64,000 nucleotides of DNA from Paramarasmius palmivorus (Eukaryota; Basidiomycota; Agaricomycetes; Agaricales; Marasmiaceae): positions 1 through 64,000 of the forward strand of contig JAYKXP010000172.1 in NCBI GenBank assembly GCA_037176845.1. Direction: 5' to 3'. The notes below the pieces were generated by a model. That model was not told where the DNA came from, searched no databases, and was given only the letters and a program-made list of their open reading frames with translations. Position 1 is the first letter of the stretch; each line of letters starts with the position of its first letter. Positions 46,222-56,163 of this stretch are shown piece after piece. A program made the position numbers and the translations under genes.

Positions 46222-47402
46222 ATGTCCGCGACAAATGGCTTTGCCCCAGCAGCTCGTCTTGCTACATATGTGTCGGGGTCGAACACTCCGTTGGATCCAA
46301 CTCGAACTGTTTTGTATTATGACGTTGCAATCATTGTCATGAAAATGGCAGTATTAACAGCACGGAATTGGAACGAAAGCAGCACCAACTACTTTTTGGT
46401 GTCTAAGGAATACACCGCGCAGTAAGTGCTCTTTGGTTGAATTGGTTCTATTAAACTCACCGCTTATTGCTTAGATTACGACTCGTCCTCTACGATCGAG
46501 TCATCATTAAAACCGCTTCTGCATTGAACCTCCTCCATCGCACCGTTACCACGACACCTGCCATCGCGCAGCTCATCAAAGATTGCCAAGTTCTCCTTTT
46601 TCCGACAAACCACCATTCTGTTCCTTACTTGAAGACCGCCTATCGAGCGGTTCCCCAGCAAGTCGCCAGAATTCTAACAGAAATAGCGCCCTCTGTAACG
46701 TCGCTCGTTCTCACACTACCTATCCATCCCGAAATACTATACGCATTCCGTTCCAGCGCATACCCCATGTTACATACCCTTCGCACTTTTCACAACTTTC
46801 TTCTCGCTCCTAACATCACGATCTGGTATCAAGCTCAGCTTAGGAGCTGGTATCATTGGCTTGAAAACGGAACACGAACCGGCCGGCGTCCAAGGTTGAC
46901 CAACGCCAACATCCCTAGCTATCCCTTCCCCCTCCTAAAACACATTGATATCCATTTCGATGACGGAACTCCTCACTTCGACTGTCCCGCATATGACTAC
47001 CGACACCTCCGTGCTGCAAAGGAAGTCACATTTCGTCTAGCAAATGACGAAAGCTGGGAATACAATCTCTACGAGTATCTGCAGTTCATAAATCCGCCTA
47101 GGCACGCAGACGTCCTCGCATTGAAGTGGTGGCCTACCTCGCCTCCAGTGCCCGATGACCAGAACGCATACCTGTTCCACCCCAAGACTGTTATCCCAAT
47201 TGTAGGTAATCCAGCGGTACACCAATTGCCCGTCGGTGACGGTATGGACTTTTTCAATCGCATCACGTTAATGGTACCAGCATCAACGCTCTCGCCTATC
47301 TTCTGGCGGGAAGCGAAGAAATACCTTCGTAGTCGTTACTTAGATCCCAGTGTACTTTCCAGAAACTCACACAATCTTGTCACCGTCGTCAGAACCTCAT
47401 AG
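46222..47402 (+). CDS. Y2, F-box-like/LRR-like protein
   Basis: Exons 46222-46421 and 46475-47402 total 1128 nt, 375 aa. Family landmarks shared with Y1 and Y3: YFLVSKEYTAQ|LRLVLYDRVI at the intron, LHRTVTTTPAIAQLI, LPIHPEILYAFRSSAYP, LFHPKTVIPIVGNP and FWREAKKYLRSRYLDP. The N-terminus is a degenerate F-box-like helix pair, so interaction with Skp1 is inferred, not certain. It is followed 468 bp later by the paralogue Y3 in the same orientation, a local duplication. Confidence 0.6.
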
Positions 47403-47869
47403 ACATGCTTGTTCATACGCCGTAACATATATCTTGATCTTGCTCTGTCACGTCGATATATACATCAATCTTACTGTTTTACTTTGACTCGAAGTTACAT
47501 TGTTATATATTGATAGGCCTTTCAACCACAAGAATGGTACGCATGCACCCCAGGCAACTGTTCACGTGAGATGCCACGTCGACTATCTACGCCGTTGGTC
47601 CCGAACCTCCACCACAAGACTCCCCACTTTTGGCAAACAAAATTCGGTAACTTCGTCGACTTTGGAGATTCCTTTTCTGAGCTGATTCTATCTGATTCTC
47701 AGGTTGCATATAGTTTCTTTGGCAGCAAACAGCTCCACATCTTTCAAACTATCAAACAACCTTGTGAACATGTACACCTCTTCAGACAATATATACCCAA
47801 TGCAAGACCACAGACATGGCACCCTTATCAGCAAATCCGCTAGTAATCCACTGACGCGTCTTCTCCGTC
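47403..47869. other. intergenic between Y2 and Y3
   Basis: No gene seen; presumed Y2 terminator region and Y3 promoter. Confidence 0.35.
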
Positions 47870-49094
47870 ATGACGGAACATGCACTCTCTACTTCACACG
47901 TTTTCGAAACCTCTTTCAGTAATCTCTCTATTTCTGGGGACCGCCAACAACACATCAAGAAAGCCGACGAATCCAAACACCGACCAAAACTAGTGGGAGA
48001 CGTGGTCGACATCTTACTCAGAAATATAGTGGAGGATGCGAGGGAGAAGGAAGAGAGTATCACAAGCTATTTACTGGTGTCTCGCGAATATGTCGAAAGG
48101 TGTGTGTGTTGGTTCCACCAGGACTGGACACATTTTGACTGATCTACTTAGCTTGTTAACGATCGTCTATAAGTCTATTTATATCACAGACCGCCGAAGA
48201 TTATCACTCCTCCGTGATACAGTTGTCTCCAATCCTGCACTCGCACGGCGTGTAAAAGCGCTATCGATATCTACCCCGTTGGTCCCGTTTGCAATCCTCC
48301 AACCAGTGTACAATGAACAAGAACATCGAGGAATACCAGTGCTCATAGCCGAGGTAATCCTCGTTGTTTCGCCTACTTTGAGGGCACTCTGCCTAAAAGT
48401 ACCTGTTCACCCCCGGTTAATTCATACCTTTCGAACATGTGCCTTCCCTGAACTTCGCTCACTCGACACTTTCCATCCATTCCTGCTCGATCTACGCACT
48501 ACTATATGGATTTACAATCGACTGTCTGATTGGTATCAGTCTCAATACGATGCCAACGCAAACTTCTGGCCCGACCAGCCTTCCCTCACTGAGCCAGACA
48601 TGCCTGTCCTACCTTGGCCAGTTCTGCATCGTCTCACAGTCAGATTCGATGGGTCCATGCCTGAGTTTTCCAACTCCTCTATCGACATGCGAAGGATGCA
48701 TTCTGTACAGGAACTTATTATTCGTCTCTGGAGATTCGAGAACTGGGAGTTCAACGTACAGCGCTTTCTTATCTACATTCAACCTCCGTCGAATGCAGAA
48801 GTGGCTGCGCTCATGTTGTCGTCAGTAACCTCCCACCCCATTGAAAACTACACGATGCTCTTCAGTCCAATAATGGTCATACCAACAGCCACTAACGCAC
48901 TGGCTGACCTTTCGCTCACAGAGGATCCATCTGCGCCAACTGACATACTCCTATTTGCGTCGCCGTACCAATTGCGTTCCAAGAAATTTTGGCGGAAAGC
49001 GAGACGACACATTCTATATAGGAACGTCGATGGGAGTCCGTTCCTACCCTTTGGCGTAGACCATATCATGAGTCTCCGCCGAAAGGAGGCATAG
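47870..49094 (+). CDS. Y3, F-box-like/LRR-like protein
   Basis: Exons 47870-48099 and 48152-49094 total 1173 nt, 390 aa. Text around the conserved intron: SYLLVSREYVE|SLLTIVYKSIYI, then LLRDTVVSNPALARRVKALSI, VPVHPRLIHTFRTCAFPELRSL, LPWPVLHRLTVRFDGSMPEF and FWRKARRHILYRNVD. It is closer to Y2 than to Y1 (both have the DMPVLPWP/NIPSYPFP and DG-PEF/DG-PHF blocks). It is longer at the N-terminus than Y2. Same predicted role as Y1. Confidence 0.6.
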
Positions 49095-49444
49095 GGAGTC
49101 TTGGAACCATGAAACCGTAGATTTCGAATACAATGCAGACTCGAAAGGCCAGATGTAATGTAACATGATGAATTGTACCTATATCAGATCAAGTGTACGA
49201 ATGTAATCGACAACTTTCAGCCTATGCTATGTTCTCACACACTACTATGATACTAAGACATAACTCGTGCTTGTATACACCATTTAACCGTTAACGTTAA
49301 ATACCGGCAAATATCGATACTTATTACAGTGAAGCCGAGATGAATAACAACGCTCATTTTCCTCTCAAATCCCGAACTCGTTCCAGTCGGCGGTTTACGC
49401 CGACCCATTCAAGCTAGTGTAGGTAAGACATTAGACAATGTGAT
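49095..49444. other. intergenic, no gene seen
   Basis: AT-rich 3' flank of Y3. No gene seen. Confidence 0.35.
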
Positions 49445-50250
49445 AGTGGCCGGGCCTATGAATAGAAAATGGCAGACGGACAAAGCGGAAAACGGATAGT
49501 TGGCGAACGCGAATGGTGTTTTATTCTGGAGATATTGGAAGACGGCCATGGATGCGAAGTAGGCATAGCCGATCTCCTCCGAGTCGACTGGCAAAACTCT
49601 GAGTCTCTTGTCTTTGTACCCAATCCAGCATTACACCATAATCCCGTGTATAGTGACCTTCAGGCTTCAGTTCAATGAACCCGGAAGTTGGAATCATGAT
49701 GATGTAGATTCTATCCCAATAGACACGGAAGGACGAGTTTGGCGTAGTTTTTTTCTCAACATAGGGCATCCATGTACGAAATTACGAGCCTAACCTGACA
49801 ATAGTTCGAGAAGGATTTGACTGAGAATTCGGTCTTCCACAGCTATCACAGTAGAGGATGAGATCATCGCGGAAGATGGTCATGGAGATACCTTTGGGGC
49901 ATCTCCCGCAGTATGTGGTAAGTTAGTCGTGAACCTGTATCTTGCAAGCTGGTATTCTTGACTTTGTAGATAGGTGAAGCCGGTAATTAATACTGCGTTC
50001 GGTGGGTGCAACTCTGATGTGTCCAGTCAGCGCTTTAGCCTCTAAAATATCACTCACCTAGCCTGCTCGCGATGATGTTCCCGCTGCTGTCGTGACTTGC
50101 AATGAAGAGTATAGTTGTCCTATGTCCTTGTGGGCGAAGAAAATCTGAACAGCCGTTGAGGGTCCAGGGAGACTGTGAGCGAAAAGCGAAAGCACATGAC
50201 GGGAGAGCGAGAGCCGAATATCTATCTATCTATCACTCGCTTTTCCGACT
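49445..50250 (-). repeat. flank repeat, copy 1 (downstream of the glycopeptide gene)
   Basis: It matches 51470-52155, the far-upstream region of the glycopeptide gene, in the same orientation. Shared landmarks: cctatgaatagaaa, cgtgtatag.gacctt, ctatcccaatag, gtttggcgtag-type ends, gggcgaagaaaatctgaaca, gccgttgag, ggagagcgagagccgaatat and the tatc microsatellite. The order is the same; single-base changes and small indels are frequent, so the duplication is not recent. No gene survives in this copy. Confidence 0.6.
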
Positions 50251-50447
50251 CGTCACTAGCGCTCGGTGCGAAGATATTGGACTGGTCCTCACACTTATTG
50301 ACCTACACCCAGTGTTGACCTATTTCAAGCATGTCTGAGGAAACGGTACCCTGCAGATTCCAATGAACAGTATTTGTACAGTTTTACTTAAAATTACTTT
50401 AATCCACTTCCATTGCGTGTTTGGACATCCAGAACTTTGACGTTTAT

Positions 50448-51127
50448 TTAACAGAACGTGATAGTGATCTGCGGCGAGTTAGCGAACATACCACCAAGAA
50501 AAGGGAAAGACTCACTCCAGCGTTATCACTAACGCACTGAACAGGTCTTCCACTCTTCGTATCATTCCCAAGGTAAGCACCAGGACATTTTTCGCGGCTG
50601 TTCCCAGTGCATGGGCCCGGAGCCTTCTTGGTGCAGGAACCGGTGAAAGCGAAGTTCATCTTGTACGTGCTACAAGAAAGAAAGAAAACATTTGAGTACA
50701 GCGAACACAACGGCATCCATAGTAAACACACTCACAACTGGTGATTCCCCAGTCCAGGACCAGTCAAAAGCGAATAATCGGCAGCATTCTGGGAATTGGC
50801 AGGATTACTGGGGTTGGTGAGACTAAACTCGACGATACCGCAGTTGACACCGGAGCTTAGACAGTTGTGGCCAGCGAAACCGTCGACCCAGGCTACACCG
50901 CCGAGGAGTTGGCCTTGGATGGTGCCAGAGCCTCGAGGTGTGGGGTGACCTTGGTAGAGGAAGACAGGTTTCCCGCTGCTGCAGTTGTTGACCAGCTGAA
51001 GAGAATGTCAATCAGTAGGAGTCGGCTGACGACGGTGAAAATTTGAAGGCCTTACCTTGACGGTGTGAGACTCGGCTAGAGCAGTAGCGGCGAGAGCAAG
51101 AGTAGAGGCGATGAGAGACAGCTTCAT
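50448..51127 (-). CDS. secreted thaumatin-like 'glycopeptide' small protein
   Basis: Exons 51127-51056, 50995-50736, 50669-50516 and 50468-50448 total 507 nt, 168 aa. A signal peptide is clear (MKLSLIASTLALAATALAES, cleavage near ALA|ES). The mature start SHTVK|LVNNCSSGKP is the N-terminal strand of thaumatin-like folds. Eight or more Cys (NNC, HNCLSSGVNC, GSC, GPC, KCPG, QCV) and the terminal ITITFC are features of the agaric 'glycopeptide' family of small secreted proteins, whose members often respond to development or host contact. Upstream is a TATA box on the minus strand. Other copies of the surrounding DNA lie at 49.4 and 6.1 kb. Confidence 0.75.
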
Positions 51128-51469
51128 GTGTGAGTTGTAGTAGATGTGAACTTGGGATGGTCGTGAATACTGCTCTTTGCCTATTTTTATACCAATTTCT
51201 AGTGTTGATAATCCAAGTAGAGCGATGTGGAGGTGCGCTGTTTCGGCTTCATCAGACCTCAGGACCCCGTAGAATGTAGATGTACCCGCGCGCGCCCAAC
51301 GATCGATGTAGCTCGCAGTGACTCGGACGCAACAATAAACTTGTGGCAATTCGCAGATGCGCCACAACGGGATCAGGCGTGCTCGTCTCCACACATTTGG
51401 TATAGCGCGTACTCCCGACTCCCGCTGAAGTCGACGGTATTCGGTAGCTGTCATGGGTGTATGGGATAT
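51128..51469 (-). promoter_or_regulatory. promoter of the glycopeptide gene
   Basis: The minus-strand TATA box is tataaaaa at 51184-51191, about 57 bp before the ATG. The leader gagttgtagtagatg and upstream blocks are repeated at 6115-6590, which marks this as a mobile or duplicated control region. Confidence 0.6.
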
Positions 51470-52155
51470 GTGATGGTGTCCTATGAATAGAAAGCAGACG
51501 GTACAAGGGCAACGCGAATTCGAAGGGCGAGTGAGATGTTGTCATGGAGAAGAGGTTGGCGGCGAGTGACTGATGTCCGCTGGGAGGCTTGATCCATCAT
51601 GCATCATGGCGGAGTGAATTCGACTCGGATCCAAAGTCAAACACCTCTCGAGTCTGGTTGCCTTTGATACCCGACCAAGCATTCAAATGCCCAATCCGTG
51701 TATAGCGGCCTTCAAACTTCAAGTTTTCGATGACCCCGATTATCATTCTATGTCCCAATAGTAGACACCCGGGAAGGTATGGACTCGGAGTCTAGCGTAG
51801 TTTGGACTGGCTTCAAGTTTTTCGCATCATGCGATGTGTTCCCATTGCCCAAAGTACGAAATTGCCGAGGAGTCGAGGTACTGCCTTTCATAGTAGCCGA
51901 AAGGTGCGGCCTGTGAACACCATGTTGTTGTAGATAGGTGAAGTTTGGTGTGTTCAATCAGCACTTCTAGTTTTCTGATCACTCACCGGCACCTGGCCTG
52001 CCATACTCGCACTGCTTCCGATGAAGGGTATAGTTATCCTATATCCTTCTGGGCGAAGAAAATCTGAACAGCCGTTGAGTATCATGATGTGAGCGAAAGC
52101 ACATGATGGGAGAGCGAGAGCCGAATATCCATCTATATATCTATCTATCACTATT
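51470..52155 (-). repeat. flank repeat, copy 2 (upstream of the glycopeptide gene)
   Basis: Partner of 49445-50250 (see there). Together the two copies bracket the glycopeptide gene as direct repeats about 2.0 kb apart. It ends in a short tatc/tata microsatellite shared by both copies. The remaining stretch to 52298 holds no gene. Confidence 0.6.
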
Positions 52156-52298
52156 TTGACGGGGTCGACCTGTTATATCGCAGACTCGAGCCGTTGTGAG
52201 TAGTGCTTCCTCTTTCTGACGTCCAATATATATTATATCTAGCTGAGGGAGCAGGATATCCCGGATCCGAAAACACTAGTAGATCTAGATTTCAAGGG

Positions 52299-55200
52299 CT
52301 ACAAAAACACCTTCCCAAAGTACCTCTTCACTCCTTCTTCCACTTCCCCACGAAGAATGGCACCAACATACCCATCCGGTCTAACAATAACCACACCGCC
52401 CTTCTCCTGCCCCTTCTCCCCATCGACACCAAAACCATAATGTTTATACGCATACCCTGCTGTATCCACAACACCTTCCCTTTCCGCATCTCCATCTCGG
52501 GGGTAGATGACAAGCGTTTTCACAACGTCCTTCTGCAACGAAAGGTCCAAAGAAACACCCGGAGATGGGGTGAACACGAGGATAGTGTGGTGTGTTGGTT
52601 TAAACACCCCAAAAAGCGAAAACGACGTCTCTTCGCCTTGGACTTGGAGGTTCGGTGCGTCAGGCGCTCGATCCCCCGCCTTAAGCACCCCATCTAATCC
52701 CGATCTATACGGGTCTACCCCATCACCTCCTTCTTCGCCTCCGGATAAGACAATGGAACTCCCGCGATAGTTCACACCAAACTGCCTTAACTCAAAGCCT
52801 CTTCCCAATGTGTCGGTTTTGTAGGTACTGTTGAGCAAATCGGTGGTTTTGCCGAGCATGGAGGCGATTACGGGTAGACGTTCGGCTGTGTATGATGTGA
52901 GGAGTGAGGTTGGGGAGAGGTGGCGCAGGACGAGGGTGAGTTTCCAGGAGAGGTTTATCTGTTGGGGGTGTTAGTGTGAGGAGTAAGGAAGGAATGGGAA
53001 GGACGCACGGAATCCTGCACGCTAGAGTTCATCCCCTGGGCTCCTGTTGGGGGGTGTACGTGTGCTGCGTCTAGAGTACCAGTTACGAGTTAGTATACAG
53101 GTGTGAGAAGAGAAGAAGGAGTAGAGGTACCTCCGACGATGAAAACACGTCCTTCACCAAACTTATCTGCCATTCGGATATTCGCCCTATACACATCCAC
53201 TCAACCATCAGCCAAAACGCGCAACAAAACGAAACACGACGTACCTCCACACCCCCATCCAAATAACATCACCAAATTCGACATCACGTCGGCCTGTTAC
53301 GTCTTGGAATGTTTGGATCCAAGCTTCGCGGTTTGAGGACATGGTATCGTAATCGAGGTTTTTACCGCCACAGATGAACGTGTATCTGTCGGTGTGTTTT
53401 TCGAATGTTAGGAGGTTGATTCTACAAAATTGTTAGCGTTGGAGGAGGAAGGAAGTGGGTGTGAGCGTACTGCCTGTCAGCGTTTGTTCCCCACGACCTG
53501 CACTGTCAATTATAACGCGTCAGACAAGGCACTTGAAAAAGCGAACAGGACGTACAAATCTCCCTTCAAGTCCACTCTTAACATATATATCCCCAATAAC
53601 AAACCTATCTCCTTCCCTGGTTTCACCTAGGAACGTACACCCCAGTTCCTTTCTAACGACGCTATGTGCACCGTCTGCGCCGACGACGTAGTCGTATTCC
53701 GCCTCTTCGATTTCGCCGGTGGACTTGGATAGTTTTACGGTGACTTTGGAGGAATCCTGGGAGAGGGAAAGGAGTTCGACGCCGAGTTCGATCTGGGTGT
53801 TGTATTCCAGCTGGAGGACGTCACGGAGGATAGCTTCGTGTGGTTGTTGGCCTAGGACAACTGGGTTGATCTACCATCCATAATCAGTACACGTAGTTGC
53901 ACAGTAATCACGCGAGGAAGACGTACAAAAGGCCTATCAGGGGTCGCCTCCAACATTTCATGCATATCAAACATCTTAATCGGTGCATCTCCTTCAGGTG
54001 CTGTGTGGAGTTGAAATGTCCCTGCACGACCACCTTGAGCGAGGATGGCGGGGAGTATACCAAGGAAGTGGTAGTGTTCTAGTGTGCGGGGTTGGATACC
54101 GGAGCCTCGTTGGCCTGGTGTACGTAGATGGGGTTGTTTTTCGATGATGCGGACGGGGATGTTGTTGCGCAGGAGGGATAGGGCGAGGACGAGGCCTGGG
54201 TGGGGGTGTTAGTGTGTGTGCCTGGGTGAGGTGAAGAGTACTTGCCTGAAGGACCTGAGCCGACCTGTCGACGAATGTTAGTACTGCGTTTGAGTCAGAG
54301 TTTGAAGCCCAGTGAAAATCACGTCGGGGAAGGTCCGGAATTTTTGGATGGAATCTGGTGGAATCTGGAAATATCTGGCCGTAAATGGATAGAGCCGCCG
54401 CTGGAGAAATCTCAGAAATCACCGGATACAGCCGGAAATTTTAACATTTCCATGTATTTTCCATACGAAATCGGTCATATCTGGAAACATCTGGCCGGCA
54501 GCTGAATTAATCTGGTTCTATCCGAATTTATTACAACTAGCATTATGTACAACTAATCTGGAATTATCTGGAGTAATATGGAAATACGGGCTGAAATCGA
54601 CTAAGTTAGCATGGCTCTCACAACGTGGGGCGAAATCGTACTGACCTGACTTCAATTAGAGCTCTCTGCGTCTTGTCGCTTCGGCTCTATGCCAAGTGCG
54701 TTATATTTCTGGCATTCGTACAATCAGTTTACCATAATGCCGTTACGGAGATACAACGCCGACTACGTACCTTTTCCTCTTCGGGCGTTATGGCCTTCCA
54801 TATTGCACGGAGCTCTAGCCTCTACAACCGTCGGGGCAAGGTTACGCTTTCGGTGTATTCTTCCAGGTACATGTTCCTTGTGTGTACAATCGAGTCAGTG
54901 GTGTTTTCGTTACTGAATTTGGCAAGGCCTCACCTAGATTTCTGATTGAAGGTGGCAGCGTTGTCAGCGTCAGGAGAGGAGGTGCGAGCAGTATCGGCTT
55001 CGGCTGGTGGGTTGGGAGAAACAGGTGACGGCTGTAGGAATGAACAATCAGCCAAGATTTCAAAGAGAAAGTAGCTACATTACTCACAGAGGATCTTCCT
55101 GGGGTAATACCGACCGGCATCAGCAAGGTGTTCAGACGATGTGAAGGTATATGCGACATACTTGACGGCGATGAGTGACATTGGTGATATCGGCAATGAT

Positions 55201-55946
55201 GTCACTGGAAGAGTGGTTTCTTCGACGGGCTGACTGTGCTTAATCGGATGAGAGCCGGGGAGACTCGAAGGATGCAGAAGAATTGAGTGAGAGATGGAGA
55301 GACGATGCAGAAGGATCAGGCGAGATCTGCGGCGAGGATGCAGCAGATAATCTCTGTTACACGAAATGTTAATTCGGGATACTCGTTTAGGGGAAAATCT
55401 CACCTATTTATCCTGAGAACCTTGCCCAATGTCTCCGGGGTTTCGTGCGCTGAATACGACAGATATCTGAGAAGGACATCCTTGGGACTGTGCTGCAGAG
55501 TTGGGGACCTGAGGGGAACATGGTGGTCAAGATGACAGGCGTGCGTTGGTAGACAGGTTACGCACGTGTTTCTTTGCACCCCAAGATTCTCACGGTCCCA
55601 CCCCAACATAACTGTAAGGTTGGCAATGGAAGGAGGGGGACAGACTAGAGACGGACAGATTAGAGACGGACAGACTATAGGCAGACCTTGGGATGAGTTG
55701 CGGACAACACGGCGGGCACGAACAGCAAAAAGTTTACGAAGTCACCTAATGTTGGTTCAATGACGTATGAGCTCAGATTTTCGTAAGTACCAACGTAGCG
55801 CTATTACCAATTAAAGAAAAACCCGGATGAAACCCCAAAACGCTTCCAAATTCCAGATAGCGCCCTTTAATCTGGATTTTTCGGAATATTTCCAGACCTG
55901 ATTTTCACTGGGTTTGAAGACTTACGATGAGAACTGGAATTTTCAT
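52299..55946 (-). CDS. FAD-dependent aromatic-ring monooxygenase (PheA/TfdB type)
   Basis: Exon 1 is only seven codons (MKIPVLI, from 55946). After a 1,661-nt intron (54265..55925) that holds a transposon, the frame resumes with VGSGPSG, giving the FAD-binding GxGxxG. The next intron is GC-AG with the consensus GCAAGT. Then LVLALSLLRNNIPVRIIEK, the DG motif VVGADGAHSVVRKEL, and the GD motif VFIVG|DAAHVHPPTGAQGMNS across another intron. The C-terminal thioredoxin-like domain ends GKVFL. All three FAD/NADPH signatures are intact. Family members hydroxylate phenolic or aromatic substrates with NAD(P)H and O2; the substrate here is unknown. It is divergent to the MDR oxidoreductase. Confidence 0.8.
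54308..55912 (-). mobile_element. hAT-like TIR element, copy 1, in intron 1 of the monooxygenase
   Basis: 1,605 bp bounded by the inverted repeat CCCAGTGAAAATCA (19 of the first 21 bases match) and by the direct 7-bp target duplication TTTGAAG (54301-54307, 55913-55919). Subterminal regions are full of short atctgg/ccagat motifs, as expected for transposase-binding arrays. It matches copy 2 throughout, in the same orientation relative to the host gene's transcription. Internal frames include a conserved PKDVLLRYLS segment, but one copy carries a frame change, so it probably needs a transposase from elsewhere. Confidence 0.75.
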
Positions 55947-56163
55947 GTTGTTTATCCCATCTCTGCTTCATCTCGAGTCTTTATATACCCTTTTCCTGCT
56001 AAAAACATAGGTGACAGTCAGAGGCAGAGATATAACCGAACATATATCCGTCGGTTGTATTACCCAAAAAAGGCAACTCCTCTCCTTCCTTCCACCAGCT
56101 CGGTAAAATGTTGAACGATATAAAAACCACAAACACCTTCAATGTTTTACACAAATCCACGCA
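55947..56163. promoter_or_regulatory. shared bidirectional promoter
   Basis: 217 bp separate the start codons of the divergent monooxygenase (-) and MDR oxidoreductase (+). Such spacing usually means co-regulation. A tatataccc-like box (55981-55990) and a tataaaa box (56120-56126) are present. Confidence 0.5.

Noticed and set aside
51748..51957. Small minus-strand protein in the glycopeptide upstream repeat
   Set aside because: The frame is not conserved in the matching copy at 49.4-50.2 kb.
54241..55946. Monooxygenase truncated by a transposon
   Set aside because: The element sits entirely inside an intron; exon 1 (MKIPVLI) beyond it restores the full FAD-binding motif.
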